Below the pieces are notes generated by a model. It was not told the DNA's origin. It did no database searches and saw only the letters and a program-made list of their open reading frames with translations. A program made the position numbers and the translations under genes. DNA of 17,458 bases from NZQO01 sp002693605 (GTDB taxonomy: Bacteria; Bacteroidota; Bacteroidia; Flavobacteriales; Flavobacteriaceae): contig CAXAVH010000055.1 in NCBI GenBank assembly GCA_963972105.1, positions 1 to 17,458 of the forward strand. Reading direction: 5' to 3'. Positions 1 through 6,930 of this stretch are shown one piece after another. Every line of letters starts with the position of its first letter. The stretch's first letter is position 1.

Positions 1-1040
1 ATTAACTGTTGCAGGTAGGTTAACACGCGCCCGCCAGTAACCATGCCGCTACCGGCTACCACAATCTTCGGACGCGGGTCATCAATAGCCGACCACGTAT
101 CTCTATAACTGGAGATGATATGCATTTGGCGCTCCATCGCATTCATTTCAGTAGGTTGCAATTTGTGCCAACCCGGGTAGCGCCGAAATACCTCAAATAC
201 CGAATTGCCCATCGGGCTATCAATATATACCGGAATTTTGGGAATCTTGTTCTTACGATATAACTGATGGAGTATTTGCATTAGCGTTTGCAAGCGTTCC
301 ACCGCAAAGGAAGGAATAATTAACGTGCCTCTATTTTCCACCGTATCCTGCACCAGATGTGCTATGCGGTTTTCTATATCGTCTGTGGGGTGCAACCGAT
401 TTCCGTAGGTACTTTCCAGAAAAAGGTAATCTGCCCACTCGGGCGACTCGGGCGGGAGGAGTAGCCTATCCTCGTGTCGGCCCACATCGCCAGAAAACAC
501 CAATCGCTTGCCCGCTATTTCCAGTTCAATAAACGTAGCGCCTATTATATGGCCCACGTGCCGGAACCTGCAGCGCACCCCCTCGGCCAGGGTGTGCCAA
601 GTATCTTTATCTGCACTTCGGAAATAGGAAAGGGTGCGCGTTACATCGGTCTCGGTATAAAAGGGTAAGGGAGGATGGTGCCTACTGAAGCCTTCGGCAT
701 GGGCCTTTTTTGCTTCTTCCTCATGAATTTTTGCACTGTCCTTTAAGATGATTTCTGCAATGGAAAGGGTAGGCTCGGTCGCTAGGATAGTTCCAGTAAA
801 ACCTTCCTTGACCAAGCGCGGTAGATAGCCGGTATGGTCTAAGTGCCCGTGAGTAAGCAACACGGTATCAATTTCAGAAACGGCTACGGGCACGGGCTCC
901 CAATTGGCCTCGCGTAGTTCCTTTACGCCCTGAAACATTCCGCAATCTACCAACAGCGTATGGGTGGGAGTCTCGATGTGGAATTTCGCGCCCGTTACGG
1001 TCCTCGCCGCACCTAAAAACGTGACCTTAACTGTTATCAT
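1..1040 (-). CDS. MBL-fold beta-CASP RNase-like metallohydrolase (partial, C-terminus beyond window)
   Basis: The frame starts at ATG 1040-1038 (MITVKVTFLG) and runs off the left edge after about 346 residues. The N-terminus has the metallo-beta-lactamase zinc motif THGHLDH (His64, His66, Asp68, His69), a later HVGHIIGA (His164) and FSGDVGR (Asp185). After residue 200 comes a beta-CASP insertion (SPMGNSVFEVF), then VVAGSGMVTGGR, which opens the RNA-specificity (RMMBL) segment. Relatives are CPSF73/Ysh1-like bacterial RNases, so RNA processing or decay in the cytoplasm is likely; the substrate is unknown. Its start overlaps the end of the upstream ATP-cone gene by 14 nt, so translation is probably coupled. 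It is the last visible gene of the Usp operon that begins at 4477. The family is certain, the physiological role is inferred. Confidence 0.92.
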   Translation of the reverse strand, partial: MITVKVTFLGAARTVTGAKFHIETPTHTLLVDCGMFQGVKELREANWEPVPVAVSEIDTVLLTHGHLDHTGYLPRLVKEGFTGTILATEPTLSIAEIILKDSAKIHEEEAKKAHAEGFSRHHPPLPFYTETDVTRTLSYFRSADKDTWHTLAEGVRCRFRHVGHIIGATFIELEIAGKRLVFSGDVGRHEDRLLLPPESPEWADYLFLESTYGNRLHPTDDIENRIAHLVQDTVENRGTLIIPSFAVERLQTLMQILHQLYRKNKIPKIPVYIDSPMGNSVFEVFRRYPGWHKLQPTEMNAMERQMHIISSYRDTWSAIDDPRPKIVVAGSGMVTGGRVLTYLQQL

Positions 1041-1896
1041 CTTGGGGAGCTTTTGCTTGGCAAAGTTGGGAAATTTCAGCGAGTATCCGCTTGGTTCGCC
1101 CGGCTGAAACCCCCAAATGGTCTAGGTAAAACCGATCGCGAAGCAACTCCCTGCAAAGTACCACATCGCGACTTAACAAAAATTGCTTTTCCCGTTTGCT
1201 GAGCAGGGTTGACACCGTAATAGGATACAACCCCAGCAAATCAATTCGGTCTTTGAGGGAATCGCCCATTGGATAGTCCCAACTTAACATATGCAGCCCA
1301 ACGCATTGCGCGTATTGTAGCGCATCTTTGCTAAAGCGCGTGTTGGTTATTACCCATCCATTGCCATTCCCGTGGGTGCCCATATGTTTTTGTACTGCGA
1401 AGACATCTTGGAACCGGGCGTGGATGTACAGGGGAATCTTTACATCGCAATTTCTACCTTCATCGGTATGGAACTTGCATTCGGCAAGAATGGTCTCGTT
1501 CTTTTTCTTCGCTATAACATCCACTTCGTGGGAGACGCAATTTCCTGCCAATATTTTGCCCACCGATACGTGGTAACCACTGTGTTGGTAGAGTGCGCCT
1601 ATAAATTTTTCGAATGGAAAGCCCGTGGGCCCCAACTCATAAATTGCTTTTTTTAGTTTGTATTTAGAGGCCGAGTACGGTTGTTCTTTTTTTAGCAGGG
1701 CGAAGGCCCGATGGTATATTTCCTTAGTCGAAATTTCCGGATATAGTTCGTTTGCCACCTGCTGCGAAATGGACGTAACCATCTCGGGGCTCGCCCCACT
1801 TCGCTCTAGAGAATCACGCAACTTTTCCATAGAAAATGGCGCCCTATGGCCCGAGGCCTTTATTACTTGTACCTCGTTTGGTGTGTTAGAATCCAT
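1027..1896 (-). CDS. ATP-cone domain protein fused to a PD-(D/E)XK (Mrr-like) nuclease domain
   Basis: 289 residues. Residues about 9-95 resemble an ATP-cone, the nucleotide-sensing module of ribonucleotide reductases and NrdR (IKASGHRAPFSMEKLRDSL, then STKEIYHRAFALLKK). Residues about 95-205 look like an Mrr-type restriction-endonuclease fold: FEKFIGALYQHSGYHV, then HEVDVIAKK (Glu124, Asp126) and ILAECKFH (Glu139, Lys141), which supply the PD-(D/E)XK catalytic set. The last 70 residues form a basic helical tail (LGVSAGRTKR) that could bind nucleic acid. No methylase or specificity subunit is nearby, so it is unlikely to be classical restriction. It starts 4 nt after the Usp gene and overlaps the MBL gene by 14 nt. 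My inference is an ATP/dATP-gated nuclease acting under stress; activity is unproven. Confidence 0.85.
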   Translation of the reverse strand: MDSNTPNEVQVIKASGHRAPFSMEKLRDSLERSGASPEMVTSISQQVANELYPEISTKEIYHRAFALLKKEQPYSASKYKLKKAIYELGPTGFPFEKFIGALYQHSGYHVSVGKILAGNCVSHEVDVIAKKKNETILAECKFHTDEGRNCDVKIPLYIHARFQDVFAVQKHMGTHGNGNGWVITNTRFSKDALQYAQCVGLHMLSWDYPMGDSLKDRIDLLGLYPITVSTLLSKREKQFLLSRDVVLCRELLRDRFYLDHLGVSAGRTKRILAEISQLCQAKAPQDDNS

Positions 1897-1900
1897 AAGC

Positions 1901-2752
1901 CTAGTTTCGAAGGTCGTGAAGTGCTAGTACCGGCACCCGGCTATGCACGCCCAGTTGCTTGACCATAGGATTGCTGAAGATACTTCCGAAGAACGTATGC
2001 TTTTTGTTGATAAAGGCAATCATCTCACTCTCCCGGCTCTGAACGAAGCATTGCAAGCCGGTTTGCACATCGATATTGTACAGGTAATGGTGGCTGAAGC
2101 TCACTGTTTCTATAATAGATTCCAGCAATTCCTTTTTCTCTAGTTGGTCCGCATCGAGCTCCTCCTCTTTCCCAATGTGCAAGATACGGAGGGGCGCATT
2201 GGTGGTACGCGCAATGTCAACGAGGTATTTCAATTCCCGTTTTTTGAAATGGGTCTTATAACTCGTGGGAAACACAATCTCGTTAGGGTCCTTGAAAAGC
2301 ACATCGCCGGGCACGGCCAACACGGGGCAATTTCGTATCTTCTCCATCGCATCGATCGTATTGCTTCCAAACACCATGTTTTTATCGTCTGACTCGCCAC
2401 GGGTTCCCATCACGATGAAATCGATGTCCTTCTTCTCAATCCAATCGGTCATTATGTTCAGCAGCGGTCCAAATTCATTGGAAAAATAAAACCGATGACC
2501 GGGTGAATCGTCGCGAAAGCTTAAATGTGTCTTCACCTTTTCCATATTCTTTTCGGCCGACTCGGTTAGTGCCAAGTAAGCCGCATCGCGTGGCTCTGGC
2601 ACCAATAGGTTATCGGTAGAATATCCGCCCAGATAATAGGTATGTAGAATATGGAAATCGCAATCTTGGCGCTTAAATAGGTCAATTGCATAGCAAATGG
2701 CATTCCAGGCGTTCTTGGAAAAATCGGTCGGAATTAAGATGGTCTTTTTCAT
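1901..2752 (-). CDS. Tandem universal stress protein (Usp 1)
   Basis: 283 residues from ATG 2752-2750 (MKKTILIPTDFSKNAWNAI). The open frame continues upstream to 2854, but that extension overlaps the previous gene, has no Usp homology, and the IPTDFS strand must be N-terminal, so I chose the internal ATG. There are two UspA-like halves. The first has the ATP-binding signature G-2X-G-9X-G-S (MGTRGESDD...FGSN). The second half retains the fold (PTSYKTHFKKRELKYL, SRVPVLAL) but not the glycine motif, so nucleotide binding is expected only in the N-terminal half. It is the third gene of the unit, 26 nt after Usp 2 and 4 nt before the ATP-cone gene. Usps are cytoplasmic proteins induced by energy limitation, hypoxia or oxidants; the exact role here is unknown. 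Confidence 0.93.
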   Translation of the reverse strand: MKKTILIPTDFSKNAWNAICYAIDLFKRQDCDFHILHTYYLGGYSTDNLLVPEPRDAAYLALTESAEKNMEKVKTHLSFRDDSPGHRFYFSNEFGPLLNIMTDWIEKKDIDFIVMGTRGESDDKNMVFGSNTIDAMEKIRNCPVLAVPGDVLFKDPNEIVFPTSYKTHFKKRELKYLVDIARTTNAPLRILHIGKEEELDADQLEKKELLESIIETVSFSHHYLYNIDVQTGLQCFVQSRESEMIAFINKKHTFFGSIFSNPMVKQLGVHSRVPVLALHDLRN

Positions 2753-2778
2753 AATGCGTTCTGTTTTAATTATTTTTT

Positions 2779-3624
2779 TTACTGAATAGGAACTACCAAA
2801 TAGGGTATGGAGGTGTGCTGTCCTACTCTTTTCACTACTGCCTCGCGGAACCACTGTTCTATAATATTTCTTTTGCGATACACCATGGTCAGCATGTCCA
2901 TTCCCTCATCGATCATAAACGAATCGATCGTTCTGGCAATGCTCCCGTCGCGGCCTAGCCAGTGAAATTGAGATTGAACGTCTCGCAGTGTGGCTTCGAT
3001 ACGTTGCAAATGCTCCTGCTGCCTTGTGCCCAAGTCCGATTTAGCCCCCACATGCACGACGTGCAAGGTCGCTTGGTGCGCGCGTACCAAATCCAGTACC
3101 GGCGTCATTCCCGCTGTGGGAAAGACATCATTAAAATCGGTAGCGAAGGCTATCTCGGTAGGAACGAGAAAATTTAAGTCGGTCGGCACGATCAACAACG
3201 GCGCCTTTTCAATTTTCCGAACTACCGCTATGGTATTGCTTCCCAACAGCACGTCCTCGGCCGCGGTACGGCCCTTGGTCCCCATCACCACCAATTGTAT
3301 GCCCCTATCACTGATGAGTTTATTGGCGGCCCGTACCAACGACATAGAGGTGGAAATTACCTCGAACGTATGTAAATCGTTCTGTACCTTCTCCCGTAGC
3401 TTCGCTATGAAGCGGGTACCTTCGGTATCGGCTTGGTCGTAGAGTTCGTCGAGGACTTTTTCCGATTTCCCGATATCAACCCGGCTCGTTAATGCAGAAA
3501 CCTGATTGGCAAACGAATGCAGTAGGAAAAATTGAACCGGCTCGTCGCCATATAATTTGGTAACGTACAGCAGGGCGGTATATGCATTGGCCGAAAAATC
3601 GGTGGGCACAAGAATTTGTTTCAT
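2779..3624 (-). CDS. Tandem universal stress protein (Usp 2)
   Basis: 281 residues from an ATG 13 nt after the stop of Usp 3. The first UspA domain begins with KQILVPTDFSANAYTALL and has a complete ATP-binding motif (MGTKGRTAAEDVLLGSN) near residues 115-131. The second domain opens with EIAFATDFNDVF and ends with TSIPYLVVPIQ, but the segment that should carry the second G-2X-G-9X-G motif reads MVYRKRNIIEQWFREAV, so ATP binding there is probably lost. It is the second gene of the minus-strand unit and probably has no promoter of its own, since only 13 nt separate it from Usp 3. It is divergent in sequence from the other Usps in the window, so the copies look like old paralogues rather than a recent tandem duplication. 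Confidence 0.93.
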   Translation of the reverse strand: MKQILVPTDFSANAYTALLYVTKLYGDEPVQFFLLHSFANQVSALTSRVDIGKSEKVLDELYDQADTEGTRFIAKLREKVQNDLHTFEVISTSMSLVRAANKLISDRGIQLVVMGTKGRTAAEDVLLGSNTIAVVRKIEKAPLLIVPTDLNFLVPTEIAFATDFNDVFPTAGMTPVLDLVRAHQATLHVVHVGAKSDLGTRQQEHLQRIEATLRDVQSQFHWLGRDGSIARTIDSFMIDEGMDMLTMVYRKRNIIEQWFREAVVKRVGQHTSIPYLVVPIQ

Positions 3625-3637
3625 AATAGGTTATTTT

Positions 3638-4477
3638 TTACTGGGCCGGGAGCACCAAGAACGGAACTTGGGTATGATAGGCCACTTGGTTAATTACGGG
3701 TTTGAATAGTAGGTTTTCGAAAAAAGTGTGTTTGTTGTGAATCATTACCAACAGGTTGAACCTAGCTTTTTTCTCATATTCCGAAATGGCCCCCAGCACA
3801 TCGGTATCTTCCTCAATATGGAATTCGTGCGGGGTGTTGTTGAAATAATCATTTAGGAATTGCTGGACTTCCTTCTTCTCGGGCGATAGCGGTTCGCCTG
3901 AATAGGCGTTCAGGATATGCAGTTCGGCATGGTGGGCACCGCACAGTTCTTTCAGCCACGGAAGGTACCGGTTGCTCTTATCGAAGGCATAGTCGGTAGG
4001 GAACAAGATATCGCGCGGGGGCTCGTACCCATACGATGATGGCACTGCCAATACGGGAATGTTGGCCTTTTTAAGTGTCTGGGTCGTGTTGGTGCCGATA
4101 AATACTTCCTTGGCGCCAGTAGCCCCCTGGGTTCCCATCACGATCAGCTCAATATTCTTGGTCTCGATCAAATCGAGTATTTCCATTACCAACAGATTAA
4201 AGGAAACTACCCGTTCGAAGAAATGCTTTGTGTTGCCAAATTCTTTCTCTACATCTGAAATGATGCGCTCCATTCCCTCTTCGGCATTTTTCCGGCTAAT
4301 TTCCTGCATCTGCAGTGCCGAATAGCTATCTGCCAACGTGGCAACGTTATAGGCAGCGGGCGTAAAGGTGTGCAACAGGTAAAAGGTACATTCCATTTCC
4401 TCGAACAACCGCACGGCATAACGAATGGCGTTGCTGGCGTTCTCAGAGAAATCGGTAGGGATGATTATTTTCCTCAT
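3638..4477 (-). CDS. Tandem universal stress protein (Usp 3), first gene of the operon
   Basis: 279 residues from ATG 4477-4475 (MRKIIIPTDFSENASNAIRY). The N-terminal UspA domain carries the ATP motif MGTQGATGAKEVFIGTN, with Thr instead of Ser at the last position, which the family allows. The C-terminal half starts at DILFPTDYAFDKSNRY and ends TQVPFLVLPAQ; its loop (MIHNKHTFFENLLFKP) lacks the glycine motif. It heads a unit that continues through Usp 2, Usp 1, the ATP-cone protein and the MBL RNase. Its promoter (4498-4540) has a perfect TAGATTTG -7 box and an Fnr-like palindrome at class II spacing. A leader of about 16 nt is predicted, without an obvious Shine-Dalgarno sequence. Confidence 0.93.
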   Translation of the reverse strand: MRKIIIPTDFSENASNAIRYAVRLFEEMECTFYLLHTFTPAAYNVATLADSYSALQMQEISRKNAEEGMERIISDVEKEFGNTKHFFERVVSFNLLVMEILDLIETKNIELIVMGTQGATGAKEVFIGTNTTQTLKKANIPVLAVPSSYGYEPPRDILFPTDYAFDKSNRYLPWLKELCGAHHAELHILNAYSGEPLSPEKKEVQQFLNDYFNNTPHEFHIEEDTDVLGAISEYEKKARFNLLVMIHNKHTFFENLLFKPVINQVAYHTQVPFLVLPAQ

Positions 4478-4497
4478 AGCTTTACAATTATACAGTT

Positions 4498-4540
4498 CAA
4501 ATCTATATAAATATCGTACAAATTAGAATGACATTTATCA
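4498..4540 (-). promoter_or_regulatory. Class II Fnr/Crp-like promoter of the Usp 3 operon
   Basis: Read on the minus strand, the palindrome TGATAAATGTCA (4540-4529) is followed by ATT and, after 21 further bases, by TAGATTTG (4505-4498), a perfect match to the Bacteroidota -7 consensus TAnnTTTG. The centre (4534.5) is 29.5 bp from the first T of the box. If that T is at -12, the site is at -41.5 and transcription starts near 4493. No good -33 TTTG lies at normal spacing (the nearest is only 13 bp away), as expected for an activator-dependent promoter. The layout matches the promoters at 5703-5745, 8201-8243 and 12575-12617. Confidence 0.72.
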
Positions 4541-4594
4541 GCTAATCCACTGATTTTTAGCGAAGCTTTAAGAGAAAAACTGTACGTAAAAACA

Positions 4595-4602
4595 TACCTT
4601 TA
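4595..4602 (+). promoter_or_regulatory. Possible -7 box of the small membrane protein gene
   Basis: TACCTTTA matches the TAnnTTTG consensus at all but the last base and lies 10 nt before the ATG at 4613, which predicts a leader of about 6 nt. I find no TTG at 17-21 bp upstream. The Fnr-like site serving the divergent Usp operon is centred 60.5 bp upstream of this box, which would be about -72.5. That could be a class I position, but this is speculation. Confidence 0.35.
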
Positions 4603-4612
4603 AAAGAAAAAG

Positions 4613-4837
4613 ATGAAACTTTCGGCTATGACCCTCGTGGGCGTTTCTACCCTTTTACTCGTTACGGTGGTAGTGTTCGCCACTATGAACCTCGCCTTTA
4701 GTTGGGTATTTTACCTCACTGTAATTGGCCAGGCGATTTTTGGGTATACGGTATATAAGGTTCTAACAGACGAATACTCCACAGACAAAACCTTTGACGA
4801 TTTTTATGAAGACCGGCCAATTTCAAGAGAGGAATAA
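4613..4837 (+). CDS. Small membrane protein of unknown function, two predicted TM helices
   Basis: 74 residues. Two hydrophobic segments, about residues 6-27 (MTLVGVSTLLLVTVVVFATM) and 30-49 (SWVFYLTVIGQAIFGYTVYK), are followed by an acidic soluble tail of about 25 residues rich in Asp, Glu and Thr (TDKTFDDFYEDRP). An alternative ATG at codon 6 (4628) is possible, but the first ATG has an A/G-rich run (AAAAGAAAAAG) directly before it. I cannot name a family with certainty. It is transcribed divergently from the Usp 3 operon across a 135-bp region containing the Fnr-like site, and converges on Usp 4 with 10 nt between the two stops. That placement suggests it belongs to the same stress response, perhaps as a small inner-membrane accessory protein. 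Confidence 0.8.
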   Translation: MKLSAMTLVGVSTLLLVTVVVFATMNLAFSWVFYLTVIGQAIFGYTVYKVLTDEYSTDKTFDDFYEDRPISREE

Positions 4838-4847
4838 GGCTTCGGAA

Positions 4848-5681
4848 TTATTCGTGCAACACTAGGAACGGTACCTCGGTATGGTAGCTCATATTCCTTA
4901 CCGTGGGCCGAAACAGGATTCGCTGGAAGAAATTGAGGTTCTTTGCGACCATAGCGATCATATTGATCTGGTTTTTCTCTACAAATCTTTGAATGGCCTC
5001 CTCAAGGTCCTGTGCCGTACAGTTGTAGAATGAATGCTGAATGCTGCTCAGGGAATCTACCAAAAATGCCTTGTTTCTGCGTTGGGCATCGGTCATCTGG
5101 GCCGGTGCGTTCGTGACGTGTACTACGTGCAACTGCGAATGGTGCAGTTTTGAAATTTTCCCAAGGGTTTTTAAAATCCGATTCTTGTAAAGCAAGTTAA
5201 AGTCGGTAGGAAAGGCAATGTGCCTGGGCGTCTCATACTTTGCCCGCTCTGGGATAACCAGTACGGGGCACTTCACCTTGGTGATAACATCGCCGGCATT
5301 GCTGCCCAGGGTATATTTCTTTATTCCCGAGGCGCCCTTGGTGCCCATTATAATCAAATCGATATCGAGCTGCGCAACTTGTTGTCTCATTTCCTTTATG
5401 AAAAATCCGTGCTCCACATGCGTTTCAAACCGATGCCGCTGATTCGGAAAATTGCGTTCCACGCGCGCTACTAATTGCTTCAGCTCTGAATTTGCATTTA
5501 TCTTTCGCGCTGGGCTAAGCACCACGCCATTCCCTTGAATTTCGGGGCCAGATTCTATTGCTGGGGCCGTGCGCACGTGCAACAGGTGGAACGATACCGA
5601 CACCTCTTCCAAGAGGGAAAGGGCATAGGCAACGGCATTCCAGGCATTGTCAGAAAAATCTGTAGGTATTAGCACGTTCAT
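4848..5681 (-). CDS. Tandem universal stress protein (Usp 4)
   Basis: 277 residues from ATG 5681-5679 (MNVLIPTDFSDNAWNAVAYA). The first UspA domain has the ATP-binding motif MGTKGASGIKKYTLGSN. The second domain starts HIAFPTDFNLLYKNRIL and ends TEVPFLVLHE, with a degenerate loop (MVAKNLNFFQRILFRP) in place of the glycine motif. The C-terminal half most resembles those of Usp 1 and Usp 3. It lies downstream of the kinase/regulator pair on the same strand but has its own promoter (5703-5745) in the 139-bp gap, with the Fnr-like site at class II spacing. It is therefore the clearest candidate for direct control by the neighbouring regulator. Confidence 0.93.
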   Translation of the reverse strand: MNVLIPTDFSDNAWNAVAYALSLLEEVSVSFHLLHVRTAPAIESGPEIQGNGVVLSPARKINANSELKQLVARVERNFPNQRHRFETHVEHGFFIKEMRQQVAQLDIDLIIMGTKGASGIKKYTLGSNAGDVITKVKCPVLVIPERAKYETPRHIAFPTDFNLLYKNRILKTLGKISKLHHSQLHVVHVTNAPAQMTDAQRRNKAFLVDSLSSIQHSFYNCTAQDLEEAIQRFVEKNQINMIAMVAKNLNFFQRILFRPTVRNMSYHTEVPFLVLHE

Positions 5682-5702
5682 ATTTCCGTCTCACTTTTGG
5701 GG

Positions 5703-5745
5703 CAAAAATAAAGGGAAGCCACATCTCAAAGAATGACAACGGTCA
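5703..5745 (-). promoter_or_regulatory. Class II Fnr/Crp-like promoter of Usp 4
   Basis: On the minus strand TGACCGTTGTCA (5745-5734) is followed by ATT, 21 bases, then TATTTTTG (5710-5703), a perfect TAnnTTTG -7 box. The palindrome centre (5739.5) is 29.5 bp from the first T of the box, identical to the other three sites. Predicted start of transcription is near 5698, giving a leader of about 17 nt. The palindrome core is TGAC-N4-GTCA, and the outer ATT on the promoter-proximal side is shared by all four sites. Confidence 0.72.
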
Positions 5746-5820
5746 GTTTTGAACGGAAAAGCAAGTTGGAAATAGCGCTTTTTAAGTTGAAGTAATCGGT
5801 TATGCCTCCTTCCGAAAGCG

Positions 5821-6870
5821 TTATTCTACCTCGCGCAGGCCGTCCAGATCAACAATACGAATGTTTCGGCCTTCTATCTCGATTAATTTCTTCTTCTTGA
5901 AATCGGACAGGGTTCTGATAAGGCTCTCGGTAGCAATTCCGGCAACGCTTGCCAGGTCGTAGCGCGATATCTTGATGGCCTCATCGTGCTTTTTATTGAG
6001 TACCTCGGCAAATTGTATGATAGTCTGCGCGGTTTTTTTGCGAACCGAACTGTAGGCCATTTGCAGTAGCTGTTCCTTCACCACCGAAAGCGTATCGGTC
6101 AGGACGTTCATCAGCTCCAACGATACGTTCTGGTTTTTACCTAAGATTTCACGAACATCGGAAATGGCAACACCGGCCAGTTCGACATCTTCCACCGCAG
6201 TGGCCGACTCGTTATACGGCACGGTTTCCATAAGCGATGTAAAGCCAAGGAAATCGTCTGCCTTGTGCAGGGTCGTGATGAGCTCCTTACCGCTATCGTC
6301 CATTTTATGGGTTTTTACCACTCCCTTTAAAATGAGGTAGATCATGGTTGCGTACTGTCCCTTTCGGAAGATGGTCTCTCCTTTTTCAAAAGACAGTTCC
6401 CTGCCGTGGTCGTCGAAAAAATTTTTCAGCTCGTTCAGGTTTCGCACGCGATCCTCCTGTGTCGCGGGTGCATCGGCGGTTTGTAGCACCTTCGCCAAAA
6501 GGCTCGCCTTGGCCAGCCTACTTTCTACCGCGCTCAACAAGTCGTCCTCCTCAAAAGGCTTGGTAAGGTAATCATCTGCGCCAAGGTCCATTCCTTTCCT
6601 TATTTCCTTGTGTTCTGTTTTTGCCGATAGAAATATGAACGGGATGTGCTTGGTATCGGCGTGGGCCGCAAGGGCCTGGAGCACGCCGTAGCCGTCCACC
6701 TCGGGCATCATAATATCACAGATAACTAGATCGGGTTTTTCGGACTTTGCCTTTTCGATACCCAATTTCCCATTGGGCGCTGTGAGGACGGTATAATCGA
6801 AAAGTTCCAATAGTTCCTCGGTGTTTTCCCGCAGCGCGGCATCGTCTTCAATTAAAAGGATGGTATGCAT
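5821..6870 (-). CDS. Response regulator fused to Crp/Fnr module (REC-cNMP-binding fold-HTH)
   Basis: 349 residues. Residues 1-120 are a complete receiver: Asp9/Asp10, phosphoacceptor Asp52 (VICDIMMPEVDG), Ser82 and Lys104 (TKPFEE). Residues about 145-255 form a cNMP-binding-like beta roll (FEKGETIFRKGQ, YLILKGVVKTHK) without an obvious cyclic-nucleotide phosphate pocket and without the cysteine cluster of Fnr. Residues about 270-345 are a Crp-type winged helix (ISRYDLASVAGIATESLIRT). The recognition helix keeps Glu315 and Arg319, equivalent to Crp Glu181/Arg185, but has Thr where Crp has Arg180 and Ile where Fnr has Ser212. That predicts a TGA core without the TGTGA or TTGAT flanks, which is what the four operators in this window show. 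It is 60 nt downstream of the kinase gene. The signal is probably phosphorylation rather than a bound ligand. Confidence 0.93.
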   Translation of the reverse strand: MHTILLIEDDAALRENTEELLELFDYTVLTAPNGKLGIEKAKSEKPDLVICDIMMPEVDGYGVLQALAAHADTKHIPFIFLSAKTEHKEIRKGMDLGADDYLTKPFEEDDLLSAVESRLAKASLLAKVLQTADAPATQEDRVRNLNELKNFFDDHGRELSFEKGETIFRKGQYATMIYLILKGVVKTHKMDDSGKELITTLHKADDFLGFTSLMETVPYNESATAVEDVELAGVAISDVREILGKNQNVSLELMNVLTDTLSVVKEQLLQMAYSSVRKKTAQTIIQFAEVLNKKHDEAIKISRYDLASVAGIATESLIRTLSDFKKKKLIEIEGRNIRIVDLDGLREVE

Positions 6871-6930
6871 TGAAATAAGTTGATTTTGTACCTAAAATTA
6901 CAATTAAGTGGATAATATAAAAATCGTTAC

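Noticed and set aside
1027..1896. A restriction-modification or defence island around the Mrr-like protein
   Set aside because: No methylase, specificity subunit, helicase or other defence gene is adjacent; the neighbours are Usps and an MBL RNase, so a stress module explains the context better.
2753..2854. A 34-codon N-terminal extension of Usp 1
   Set aside because: It overlaps the end of Usp 2 and carries no Usp similarity; the family's first strand begins right at the ATG at 2752.
4832..4853. Inverted repeat GAATAA / TTATTC spanning the two convergent stop codons
   Set aside because: Only six AT-rich pairs and no T run on either strand, too weak to call a bidirectional terminator.
5821..6870. 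Classical Fnr (Fe-S) or cAMP-binding Crp identity for the regulator
   Set aside because: The N-terminal Cys cluster of Fnr is absent, the N-terminus is a receiver domain, and the cAMP phosphate-binding pattern of Crp is not evident.
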